A DNA stretch of 64,000 nucleotides from Siphonodentalium dalli (taxonomy: Eukaryota; Mollusca; Scaphopoda; Gadilida; Siphonodentaliidae): NCBI GenBank assembly GCA_032622095.1, contig CP136067.1, forward strand, positions 1,114,001 to 1,178,000, read 5' to 3'. How positions within the stretch are numbered: the first letter of the stretch is position 1; each line of letters starts with the position of its first letter. The translations under genes and the position numbers were made by a program. Under the pieces are notes generated by a model. It ran no database searches and was not told the DNA's origin. It worked only from the letters and a program-made list of their open reading frames with translations. Positions 54,885 to 64,000 of this stretch are shown in pieces.

Positions 54885-57461
54885 TTGGAACGGGCTGGCC
54901 AAAAGTGCCATTTTTTTATATTATGCCAAGTTAGGTGTGCTCTTTCAGAAAGTGAACTAGAAACAGGTTTCTGATCAATATTAACCCTTGTTTCCAGTAT
55001 AAATCGATTATGGCGGCCAAATTCAATCATTATTTCACCATGACGTTCCAACTGGTATACAATTTAAGGCACATGCATAATAAAGGCGTCATTCCATCCG
55101 GCATTGTCATATTTTGAAGATATTAGCAATCCAGGCTGACCAAATTTGAAAATTATCACTTTTTGGACCAAAAGCATGATATTTTGTCATAAAATCATTC
55201 TCGTTTCAATTATTTCGGAATAATAAACAGACAATTTCTCAAAACTGTTTCAGTGCAGATCAAAGGTTAAGATCTTAAAAATTTCAGAAATGTATACTGC
55301 AAACAAAATATACAACATCTAGGACAAATTCGTAACCATATTTTAGACATTTTGGATTATGTTACCCCTCACCCCAAAAATCATGAATTTTTTTTTTTGT
55401 GATAAACATCCGATAGAACATGGATGAGAATATATAAAGGACACTATTCGATCACATTTCTAAATACTGTAATTGCAATTACACACACAATGACCAAAGT
55501 TGAAATTTACAACTTTTTCGACTAAAATATGCAATTTGGTAAGAAAATCCTCGTCATTTCAAATATTTTGGTCCAATTAATGGTCATGTACACATAGGAT
55601 ATTTGCGATAGTTCAAAATGTTTGGTCTTAAATGTTTGGGACATATATACTGAAAATAATGAATACATTTTCTGTGGTTAATATGTAACAACGTTTCAGA
55701 AAATTTGGTTTATGTTACCCCTCACCCCAAAAATCACGAAAATATGACTTGGTTGTAAAGATTCAATAAATCTTTGGTTAAATCTTATAAAGTGAGTTTG
55801 TCGATGACAATTAGTCATATATTGTTATGTAACAACTAACAATCTCATTGACAGTATACAGTTTAAATTTACAATTGTATGCCTAATAACAGCTATATTT
55901 TATGGTAAAATAACCATCATTTAAAATATTTTCAACCAATATATGGGCAATTTCTCAAACATTTCCCAAGATCGTATACCACATGCGGCCTTGAAAGTTT
56001 CGAAAATGACTGTCGAATACAACACATTTAAAGGTGTATACATGTCATGTCTTGTGAAATAGAATAAAATTCTAAAAGTCTATTATACCATAAATATTTG
56101 AAGGTGTTAACTTATATAATCTACAATTGTAGCATACAAGAGGGGGTATATATAGACATGTTGCTCAGAACTCATTAAGTGTTGTTGCAAATCACAAACT
56201 TGTAACAGATGCAAATGTGCAAACGCTGATTTACCATACACAGAGTTATGTAGATGTAATTGTGTGCTTAAAATATTTGTTCAACGTATAAACACAGGCA
56301 GCGGTAACATGACAATCTATGAGTTGCTCTCTATCGGCTGGTATTATCAGCCTGTGAACATTATAGTTATATAACATAACAAACATGAATTTAAGAACAC
56401 AGTATAAACAAAGATAGGCCATCTTTATGTGTATTATTGATTACCAATTTAAAGTTGTGACCTGAAATGCATATCTATATATACACCCCTCTTGAATGCT
56501 AGATTACACAAGTCAATGATATTGGGTCAAATATATACATTAATGGTATTATAGATTCTTTTATTTTTATTTTATTTCACCAAAACATTACATGTATATA
56601 CCCTTATATGTGTTGTATATATATATTCGATGTTCATTTTCGAAACTTTTAAGACCGCATATTGTATATTATTGCATATTGCCATTCTATTGGTTGAACA
56701 TATTTGAAATGATCAAATAAATTGTTATTAGGCAACAATTGTTAATTTCAACAGCATACTGACAATGAGATTGTTTCATTATAATATATGATGAATTGCG
56801 ATCGACAAACTCACTTTATAAGATTTAACAAAAGATTTATTGAATCCTTACAACAAGTCACATTTTCGTGATTTTTGGGGTGAGGGGTAACATAAACGAA
56901 ATAGTGTCCTTTATAGATTTTCATCCATGTTCTATCAGATGCTTATCACAAAAACAATATTTCATGATTTTTGGAGTGAGGGGTAACATAATCAAAAATT
57001 TCTAAAATACGGTTAAGAATGTGTCCTAGATATTGTATGTTTTTATTAGAGTATACATGTCCAAAAATGCTAAGACCTTAACCTTTGATCTACACTGAAA
57101 CATTTTGAGAAATTGTCTGTTTATTATTCCGAAATAATTGAAACGAGAATGATTATATGACAAAATTGCATGTTTTTGGTACAAAAAGTGATAAATTTCC
57201 AATTTGGTCAGCCTGGGTTGCTACTATCTTCAAAATATTACAATGTCAGGTTGAATGATGCCTTTATTATGCATGCGCCTCAAATTTTATACCAGTTGGA
57301 ACGTCAGGGTGAAATAATGATTGAATTTGGCCGCCATTTTGGATTTATACTGGAAACAGGGTTAATATTGATCAGAAACCTGTTTCTAGTTCACTTTCTG
57401 AAAGAGCACACATAACTTGACAAAATATAAAAAAATGGCACTTTTGGCCAGTCCGTTCCAA
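54885..57461. mobile_element. 2.6-kb palindromic element
   Basis: Begins TTGGAACGGGCTGGCCAAAA and ends with the inverted TTTTGGCCAGTCCGTTCCAA. Matching segments in inverted order run inward: GTGTGCTCTTTCAGAAAGTG, TGACCAAATTTGAAAATTAT, GTTACCCCTCACCCCAAAAA (twice in the left arm), ATAAAGTGAGTTTGTCGA and CTTGAAAGTTTCGAAAATGA. Arms are about 1.25 kb with ~10-15% mismatch by eye around a ~320-bp centre near 56310. No protein. Target duplication not identified. The opposite-strand ORFs at the two ends are mirror images, not genes. Confidence 0.8.
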
Positions 57462-58158
57462 AAAAAGTGCAATCGATTGTGCTTAAGCATAGTGATTTGT
57501 TCTTGAAAACATAATTATTTGTGCTTAATCGCAATCAATTTTGCTTACGCACAATCAATTGCCTAATCTTAAGCGCATTTCATGGTTATACATGTATGTA
57601 TCTAAACATCCCTGGTGAATAAATAGGTTTATCCATAACTCAACCTTAGCTCTTATTGACATATCACCTCTTGTTTTCATTGGTTTGCATGGGAGCAAGC
57701 CTAAGTTCTTTATCGAAATGGTAGACTCGCAATAGCATTACCTTCTGTTTTAGTTGTGGCAACTCGTGGTAGTATTAACTTCTGTATTAGTTGGGGCAAC
57801 TTTGATTTTCGAGTACATATACAGGTACACCATATTAGGGAAGCAGGTCCTCAGTGACACCATATTCGCGCTACAGTATATGACCTGGAAATACTATAGA
57901 TCTGTGCAAGAGCCGCTGATTTAATAAAACTACCAGAGCTCGAGGAGTGAGACATCAAAGCTCCCGGAATGAAACACCAATTTTTGGGACAGGGATGCTG
58001 ATAATATGACAATAGGGTTTTTCACCCGATTTAAGTCAATAAGTACACCATACATGTATGAGGTAAGCAAGCCCTTATACAGTGACACCACATTATTGCT
58101 ATATGACCATAGCTATGGCCCAAATCTATGCCCCAAAGTCATATTAGCCAGAGTATAT
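57462..58158. other. Interior of the foldback element, middle
   Basis: Begins with decayed GCTTAAGC-type palindromes (57478-57570). The rest has no recognised feature. Confidence 0.4.
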
Positions 58159-58724
58159 GGGATGCCAAATTGACATTTAATAAATAATTGAGCTTAAGCG
58201 CAATAAGGAATTAAGCGCAATAAGAAAATTCCTTATTGCGCTTAAGAGCAATAAGAGATTCCTTATTGCGCTTAAGCGCAATAAGAGATTCTTATTGCGC
58301 TTAAGCGCAATAAGGAACATTCTTATTGCGCTTAAGCGCAATAAGAAATTTCCTTATTGCGCTTAAGCGCAATAAGAGCTAATTGTGCTTAAGCGCAATA
58401 AGGAATATTACATAAACTCCCTATAATTCAAATGGTTTAGTCCATGGTGCAATCAATATCTATCCCTGTTAACAGGCAATATATGATAATTCTACTATTT
58501 GCAGAGGGGTGATCTCATGAGGGAGATAATAATTGCGCTTAATAGCAATAAGGATGTAATTGCGCTTAAGCGCAATAAGGAATGTTCTTATTGCGCTTAA
58601 GCGCATAAGGGAAGATCTAATTGCGCTTAAGCGCAATAAGAATATTCCTTAAGCGTTAAGCGCAATAAGAGATTCCTTATTGCGCTTAAGCTCAATTATT
58701 TAGTAAATGTCAATTTGGCATCCC
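58159..58724. mobile_element. Foldback with TTGCGCTTAAGCGCAA palindrome arrays, no. 1
   Basis: Termini GGGATGCCAAATTGACATTT and its inverted copy AAATGTCAATTTGGCATCCC. Both arms are arrays of CTTATTGCGCTTAAGCGCAA palindromes (about seven left, four right) around a ~110-bp core with CCTGTTAACAGG and GGGGTGATCTCATGAGGGAG. No coding capacity. Confidence 0.8.
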
Positions 58725-58782
58725 ATAAGAGTAGAGATTCATGGCATGATCTACCCTCCTCCCAATATATCTAATACTGTAT

Positions 58783-59255
58783 GGGATGCCAAATTGACAT
58801 TTAATAAATAATTGAGCTTAAGCGCAAAAAGGAATCTTATTAAGAACATTCCTTATTATACGCTTAACCGCAATACATCCTTATTGCGCTTAAGTGCAAT
58901 TAATATCTCCCTCATGAGAAAATAGTAGAATTGTCCTATATTTGCCTGTTAACAGGGATGGAATCTGAATAGGCCTACACGTGGACAGTCACCATGTGAC
59001 CAATAAACTCCACCCATTGCACTACACTATTGGAATTATAGGGAGTTTATGTAATATTCCTTATTTGCGCTTAAGCGCAATAAGGAATATTCTTATTGCA
59101 CTTAAGCCCAATAAGGAAATTCCTTATTGCGCTTAAACGCAATAAGGAATCTTTTATTGTGCTTAAGGGCAATTATATTTTTACTTATTGCGCTAATAAG
59201 GGATTTCTTATTGCGATTAAGCTCAATTATTTATTAAATGTCAATTTGGCATCCC
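58783..59255. mobile_element. Foldback with TTGCGCTTAAGCGCAA palindrome arrays, no. 2
   Basis: Same termini as 58159-58724. The core is present in the opposite orientation relative to the flanks (CTCCCTCATGAG first, then CCTGTTAACAGG and TATAGGGAGTTTATGTAATA), so either the element or its core has inverted. The left arm is partly deleted. Confidence 0.75.
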
Positions 59256-60302
59256 ACAATACTGGGCCACACATTTTGAAATTAGTTATTTTAATACTAC
59301 AGGTCACTGTTGGAGACTTTAGTTCAATTTGAATCTGCAAGGCCTGTACTAGTGTAGGCCTACTGCGGCCAGTCCAGTCCAAAGACATACATGTAAATTT
59401 TAGTGTCAAATTGCACTTGCTACATGTACATTTTTCTGACGCTATCTACCCACACTGTTTTTTTTTAATCTGCGTGTTTGAACGATAGGTTCTCCAAAAG
59501 TTCCCATTAATTGTGACCTGAGTCACTCTCCTGGGTCATCAGGATGAGAATTCCCGCTGTTGACAATATTCAATTAGAATGTCAACATGCAACATAGCCT
59601 GATCTGATCACACGAACTTCAATTCGAACCGAGTTTTTGACAAGTTTTCCAGGCAATAATCGTTGATTTCATATGTGAGGACCCAACATTCCCATTCAAC
59701 ACAACATACACGGAGATAAAACTCCGATAATCTAACTCAAATATGCGTTCTAACTAATTAAGTTTTAATTAATTTATTTGGTCTTGAGAATGAGAGTTAT
59801 TATTCTCAAAGCAATCGTATCAAATTGGTGACGAAAGATCGCCGACCAATCGGATCGCGTTGATTGGAATTGTGGCTAAAAATAGTTATCTGCGGGATTC
59901 CGCCGTATATATATATGTTATTGCTTCAGTCAATCGGGGTATACCGGGGAAGATTGTTGTGTCACTTTAAAACAACAATCGCTTTCAAAACAAACTCACA
60001 CCTTCACTGTGAATGCCATGAGTAACAATCACTTTATTGCATCTTAACTGTGAATGCCCATAATATCCATCACTTTATTGACTTTATTAACAATAAATAT
60101 TCATAGAAATATATAAGATACAAATAAGAAATTAAAATAGTGACCTTCAGTTTTATAGATTGACAATATATTTTGTTTCATTTTTTTTATTAAGTCAGGT
60201 TGAAACAAATCTAAAACATTTTTGAAGCAATAACATAAATAAAACAAACAATATTCTATTATCAATGTTCTGTTCTACTAATATATTTAATAAATATAAC
60301 CA
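59256..60302. other. Interior of the foldback element, right
   Basis: No gene seen. Two segments with CACTTTATTG and CACTGTGAATGCCATRA at 60005-60070 form a short tandem duplication. The remainder is AT-rich. Confidence 0.4.
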
Positions 60303-60434
60303 AGGTCCCAGTTAGCCAAAGGTCCCAGTTAGCCAAGGTCCCAGTTGGTCATGGTCCCAGTTAGCCAAGGTCCCAGTTAGCCCAAGGTCCCAGTTAGCCA
60401 AGGTCCCAGTTAGCTGACATTCGTGCAGATGGTA

Positions 60435-60644
60435 GCACAATATGGTTGAGTAGTGATAGGCATCACAGACATCGGTCGATGCCACAGATGAGGAGAAGTC
60501 GTCGAACATCGATGGATCTATAATGTACTGTAGCTTGACTTGCGTTGGTTTTGAGAAGAAATCAGTGTCAAATATACATTTGTAACTTTCGGCTAACTTC
60601 GGCATAACACGGTCACGAACTGGTTGTAGGTATGAACAGGTTAA
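60435..60644. other. Short spacer; minus strand open for 97 codons
   Basis: A minus-strand frame (60605-60312) begins MPKLAESYKCIFDTDFFSKP and runs into the 18-bp sub-repeats, where it becomes GTLANWDLGLT-like. The first ~60 residues look non-repetitive and could be an exon cut by the foldback insertion, but no family is recognised. Confidence 0.3.
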
Positions 60645-61124
60645 CGGTACTCAACCCGTAAAGAGGGTCCCCATCTCAACAGATTCCAACAACAACAATC
60701 CGATCAGAGGGTCCTATATTACTATTTCTTTGGCTTTGGGGGTAAAAAATATTTGATTCGAGTCGAGGAACCCATCAAACAAAGCTCAGAGTTGTTAGAT
60801 ATTGATTTTTGAAAATTCTTATGTTCTCGAGATGAGTACCAATAACTGCCGTCAATTTGGTAACCTGCTCGATATTTTACGCCAAAATTCTATTCAAACA
60901 GACAAGGATGGATAACTCTATAATCAAGTGGGTAATAATAACGAATTTTTTACTGTCTTCTGGGCCAGAAAGAATTCCCGATAATGAAAAATAATAGATT
61001 TCTAAAATCGATATCTAACAAATCTGAGCGTTGATGGGTGACTTCCTCGACTCGAATCAAATATTTTTGACTCCCGAAGCCATTGAAATAGTAATTGAGA
61101 GGAGTTTTATCGGGTTGAGTACCT
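60645..61124. mobile_element. TTAA-flanked MITE, GGTACTCAACCCG family
   Basis: TTAA at 60641-60644 and 61125-61128. Termini CGGTACTCAACCCG and the inverted CGGGTTGAGTACCT. Inverted arms extend about 170 bp (ATTTGATTCGAGTCGAGGAA and TTCCTCGACTCGAATCAAAT). Degenerate relatives lie at 10869-11340 and 36472-36902, and another begins at 63973. Confidence 0.75.
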
Positions 61125-61514
61125 TTAACATAATATGTCGAATAGACTCTTCACCATCATCACATAGCTGGCACACAGGAGATGAGTTTGAGTATCGATC
61201 GATGTCGATTTACTTCCAAAGAATATGTGTTTGTAAGAAGGAGCAAAACATGCGAAACTGTCCATAAACAAATATGATAAACTCAAAGTGACTCAGGGTA
61301 TGAGTTGACTTAGTTTTTGGATAATTGTACAAGGTGTATTCTACGAAATTGTAAAATTTATGACTCAGGGTACGAGTTGACTTTGTTGTGGAAAATTGTG
61401 CAAGAGTTTACTTCAACCACACACGGCGACAGTCTATGGTATACGAGTTGACTTGGGGTGTAAAAACTATTCGCCTATATACGATATGAGTCGATCCAAG
61501 CGTTAAGACCCTGT
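61125..61514. repeat. GGGTACGAGTTGACTTAG motif cluster
   Basis: Three spaced copies of ACTCAGGGTAYGAGTTGACTT at about 61290, 61362 and 61442, matching 53640-53760 and 54018. Probably a diverged dispersed repeat. No gene seen. Confidence 0.5.
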
Positions 61515-61584
61515 GCCAATGCATTCTCTTATATATGCGAGTCGATCATAGGTCGCCTCGCATATATAAGAGAATGCATTGGCC
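61515..61584. repeat. P1 hairpin
   Basis: Complete hairpin, with GTCGATCATAGG at its centre in place of GTCGACCATAGG. Preceded by CCCTGTGCC and followed by CTAACAAATTTTATATTATT. Confidence 0.9.
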
Positions 61585-62526
61585 TAACAAATTTTATATT
61601 ATTTTTTATACTTGTTAAAAAATGTTAGAAAAAAATGAAATAAATTATAAAAAATGAACGCAAGAATTAACGATACAAAATTATAAAAATTGTTAAAGAA
61701 TATAAGATAAAATGATAAAAAAAGTTATGAAATGCAAGAAAAAATGATAAAAGAAATTGATGCTGGTGCTTTAAATGGTATAAATATTGAAATATTTCCT
61801 GTATAGTATGATGATTATCACTGATACGACCTTAGATTACTGGGACATATCATTACAAGAAAACCATAATCAGAAACGGTAACGCCACCAAGATCATATT
61901 ATTACGTATCACTGAGAATACCTTAGATTACTGGGACATATCATTACAAGAAAACCATAATCAGAACGGTAACGCCACCAAGATCATATTATTACGCATC
62001 GATATAAATTATAATATAAAATATATTGGTTACATGAATGCACCGCCTCAGAATTCCGTTAAAACAACTAATCCTTCAAATTATTACAAAAAACTACGGC
62101 TTATTACTGCAGGTTTCTCATTCACCACACCAGAAAGCTTCTAAATGCGGATACAAAATCGAAGGCATTGTGCTCCCGCCAAGAGTGCATGGCCCAGCCA
62201 TTGTTCATACCTAAACATCGAAAGCAATTAACGCGGTCATAATAGTTATACATACTGCAACTAGAAGACATCCAGCGAATACACACCACACCAAAATCCG
62301 AAATGTGTTGTCATGCGAGACAAGTAAATATCGAATGACGATACATATATTTGTAAACAAGCATTGCAAATAATGTTATTGGGACGAAAAGTCGCAAGAC
62401 TTGTTCCGTATTATGATGACGATGATGATGATGATTTGATTGATAGAACAGACCACTATAATGATGATCGTGTCGTTATTTGTTTTAAATACGTATCAAT
62501 TGACATAATACGCACCCGTTCCCTCA
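61585..62526. other. Spacer with 91-bp tandem duplication and GAT microsatellite
   Basis: 61600-61760 is an A-rich P1-associated tail with TTGTTAAAGAATATAAG. Two 91-bp units at 61819-61909 and 61910-62000 share ACCTTAGATTACTGGGACAT and CATATTATTACG. An imperfect (GAT)n run lies at 62414-62440. No gene seen. Confidence 0.6.
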
Positions 62527-62530
62527 TTAA

Positions 62531-62912
62531 CCCTTTACCCAACAAACCGGCCAAAAACCGGCCAAATAAAGCTTCAACAACCTAAAATATCTTCGGTCTG
62601 TCTCAATAGAACCATACAAATATGGATATCATCGGAATCGGCTCCTTGACCACATTGTGATAGTTACAGTTATGCCCTGTGCCAATGCATTCTCTTATAT
62701 ATGCGAGTCGACCATAGGTCGCCTCGCATATATAAGAGAATGCATTGGCCTAAAAAATGTTTTTTTACCATTTTTTTCTTACATTCTTTAACAATTTTAT
62801 AATTTTTAATGTGTTAAGCCAATGCATTCTCTTATATATGCGAGGCGACCTATGGTCGACTCGCATATATAACAGAATGCATTGGCACAGGGCCCTTCTG
62901 TTTGGTAAAGGG
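62531..62912 (-). mobile_element. piggyBac-type MITE, complete, 382 bp
   Basis: TTAA on both sides (62527-62530 and 62913-62916), termini CCCTTTACCCAACAAACCGG and the inverted counterpart of CCCTTTACCAAACAGAAGGG. Two complete P1 hairpins inside (62681-62750 and 62818-62886). Orientation is opposite to the copies at 21051 and 50630. It is the best reference copy of the family in the window. Confidence 0.85.
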
Positions 62913-62999
62913 TTAAAATCAAAATATTTCGACCATTTTAGGTTACCTCCGCGAATTCGGGTAGCTCCGCAAATAGATCTCCGCAAATAGGGTCATTAA

Positions 63000-63382
63000 C
63001 CCTTTACCCAACAGAACCCATATACCCTGTGCCAATGCATTCTCTTATATATGCGAGTCGACCATAGGTCGCCTCGCATATATAAGAGAATGCAATGGCT
63101 TAACACATATTAAAAATGATAAAATTGTCAAAGAATGTAGAAATAAAAATAAAAATAGAAAGTAGAAATAAAAATTGTTAAAAAATGTAACAACAAATTA
63201 TAAAATTGTTAAAGAATGTAAGAAAAATGGTAAAAAGTGTTAAAAAAAAATTGTTAGGCCAATGCATTCTCTTATATATGCGAGGCGACCTATGGTCACA
63301 ATGTGGTCAATGAACCGGTTCCAATGATATCCATATTTGTATGGTTCTATTGAGACAGACCGAAGATATTTTAGGCTGTTGA
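63000..63382 (+). mobile_element. piggyBac-type MITE, hairpin-arm deletion derivative
   Basis: TTAA at 62996-62999 then CCTTTACCCAACAGAACCCA. First P1 hairpin complete (63031-63099), second reduced to its left half (63258-63296) and joined directly to TCACAATGTGGTCAATGAAC. The interior is expanded by ATAAAAATAAAAATAGAAAG. The right terminus is lost beyond AGGCTGTTGA. Confidence 0.8.
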
Positions 63383-64000
63383 ATAATTTGAATTGTCATA
63401 ACCTGAAAAACCCATTATCTATTCATAAATCGTCCAGCGACACACAGCTATCTAAAATTTGTCCACCCGATGGGCGTTAATAAAATCCCATGTGACAGAA
63501 ACAACTACTAGTATATCGATCTAAGGGCAGTGACTCTATACGCACTGCTCGCTTTCTGTTTAGTCGCAAGGAGTGGTAACTCTATTGTGTGGTTCCATAT
63601 TAAATCGACAATGATCATATTTTTTTATTGACAAACTACATATTTCAATTTCCTTTATTATTGTTTCCATTATTATATTGGAACATTAACATACACACAG
63701 TGAGGGCCCTGTGTAATGTTTCTTGGTTAGTCTTTTTCTGACAACTGGTGCTATTCCGCCACATTGCGAATCGTCACTTCCTTATATTATATGATACACA
63801 GCTGTTATTTCTTTCTATTTTATTTCGTACTTAAAGGGGTACTGTAGGCCATTTCCAATAAATTCTCGGTAATAACAACGATCTAATATCGATATTATAT
63901 AGAACAATAAGTAATTTGAGTCAAAGATGTAGTCTGTACACGACCAGATTACTAGGGTATTTAAAATCAAAGTTAAAGGTACTCAATCCGTAAAGAGGGT
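63383..64000. other. Right edge of window, no gene seen
   Basis: AT-rich. At 63971 GTTAAAGGTACTCAATCCGT begins another copy of the MITE family of 60645-61124, cut by the window end. Confidence 0.5.

Larger units (their letters stand above)
54288..60423. mobile_element. Foldback-type composite element, 6.1 kb
   Basis: Ends are inverted arrays of an 18-bp sub-repeat: GGCTAACTGGGACCTT at 54292-54425 and AAGGTCCCAGTTAGCC at 60303-60415. An 11-bp direct repeat TGCAGATGGTA flanks the element (54277-54287 and 60424-60434), consistent with a target duplication. Sub-repeat terminal arrays and a 9-11 bp duplication resemble Foldback/Galileo or MULE-type elements. No transposase was found inside, only further foldback sequence. 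It lies 1.3 kb upstream of the zinc-finger start codon. Confidence 0.6.

Noticed and set aside
54863-57415. Two similar proteins on opposite strands (FGRH-F-ILET type)
   Set aside because: They are the mirror-image ends of the 2.6-kb palindrome, and the frames are short and not conserved between arms.
1-64000. Telomeric repeats, CRISPR arrays, tRNA genes, bacterial-type operons
   Set aside because: None seen. CCCTAA-like strings are isolated, and the regular arrays are satellites without unique spacers.

Overview
The window reads as nuclear DNA of a marine invertebrate, most likely a mollusc or another lophotrochozoan. The evidence is GT-AG split exons, a C2H2 zinc-finger gene, a Penelope-like reverse transcriptase, a MULE transposon coding for PHD and OTU domains, many TTAA- and TA-flanked MITEs, and a SINE-like element ending in (AATC)n whose 3' end looks like the common bivalve type (this last point is from memory). 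It is AT-rich, gene-poor and very rich in repeats. No bacterial operon, CRISPR array or intact tRNA/rRNA gene was seen.

Layout. Positions 1-1208 are a single-copy AT-rich flank. A 20-kb block (copy A, 1209-21277) returns as a 22-kb block in the same orientation (copy B, 28894-50856). Each copy carries, in order: a TTAA-type MITE, minisatellites, two exons of an unidentified coiled-coil-like gene with a CRE/E-box minisatellite after the stop codon, several kb of a 62-bp satellite, an inverted-repeat element, a candidate first exon, an 18-bp minisatellite, a 158-bp foldback, a SINE-like insertion, a G-tract minisatellite, paired 70-bp hairpins, a mariner-type MITE, a 148-bp tandem repeat and a piggyBac-type MITE. 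Copy B also holds a 4.2-kb stretch (36903-41105) that copy A lacks. The last 3.76 kb of the two copies align without any indel and with one difference found by eye, while other parts differ by roughly 0.5-2% plus many repeat-number changes.

Between the copies (21278-28893) lies an intact 697-codon Penelope-like reverse transcriptase with no recognisable GIY-YIG endonuclease, followed by small unidentified ORFs. A 3.5-kb MULE (24075-27612) with ~300-bp terminal inverted repeats is nested in this unit. It has spliced PHD and OTU exons and a transposase C-terminus, but its catalytic core is missing. The RT start codon lies 37 bp after copy A ends. A TATATAAG box in the terminal hairpin of copy A and an initiator-like site just beyond it have canonical core-promoter spacing.

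Right of copy B: a minus-strand 13-finger C2H2 gene (51255-52994), a non-LTR retrotransposon 3' end (~53.8 kb), a 6.1-kb foldback element bounded by 18-bp sub-repeat arrays (54288-60423) that contains a 2.6-kb palindrome and two arrays of TTGCGCTTAAGCGCAA palindromes, then further TTAA MITEs to the end. The theme is recurrent, unrelated families of near-perfect foldback DNA. The strongest leads are (1) the large direct repeats bracketing an endonuclease-less PLE, with an RT promoter half supplied by a MITE hairpin; (2) a possible head-to-tail gene array whose middle member would run from copy A into copy B; (3) the nested foldback element. The A/B duplication could be a haplotype mis-join in the assembly, and that should be excluded first.
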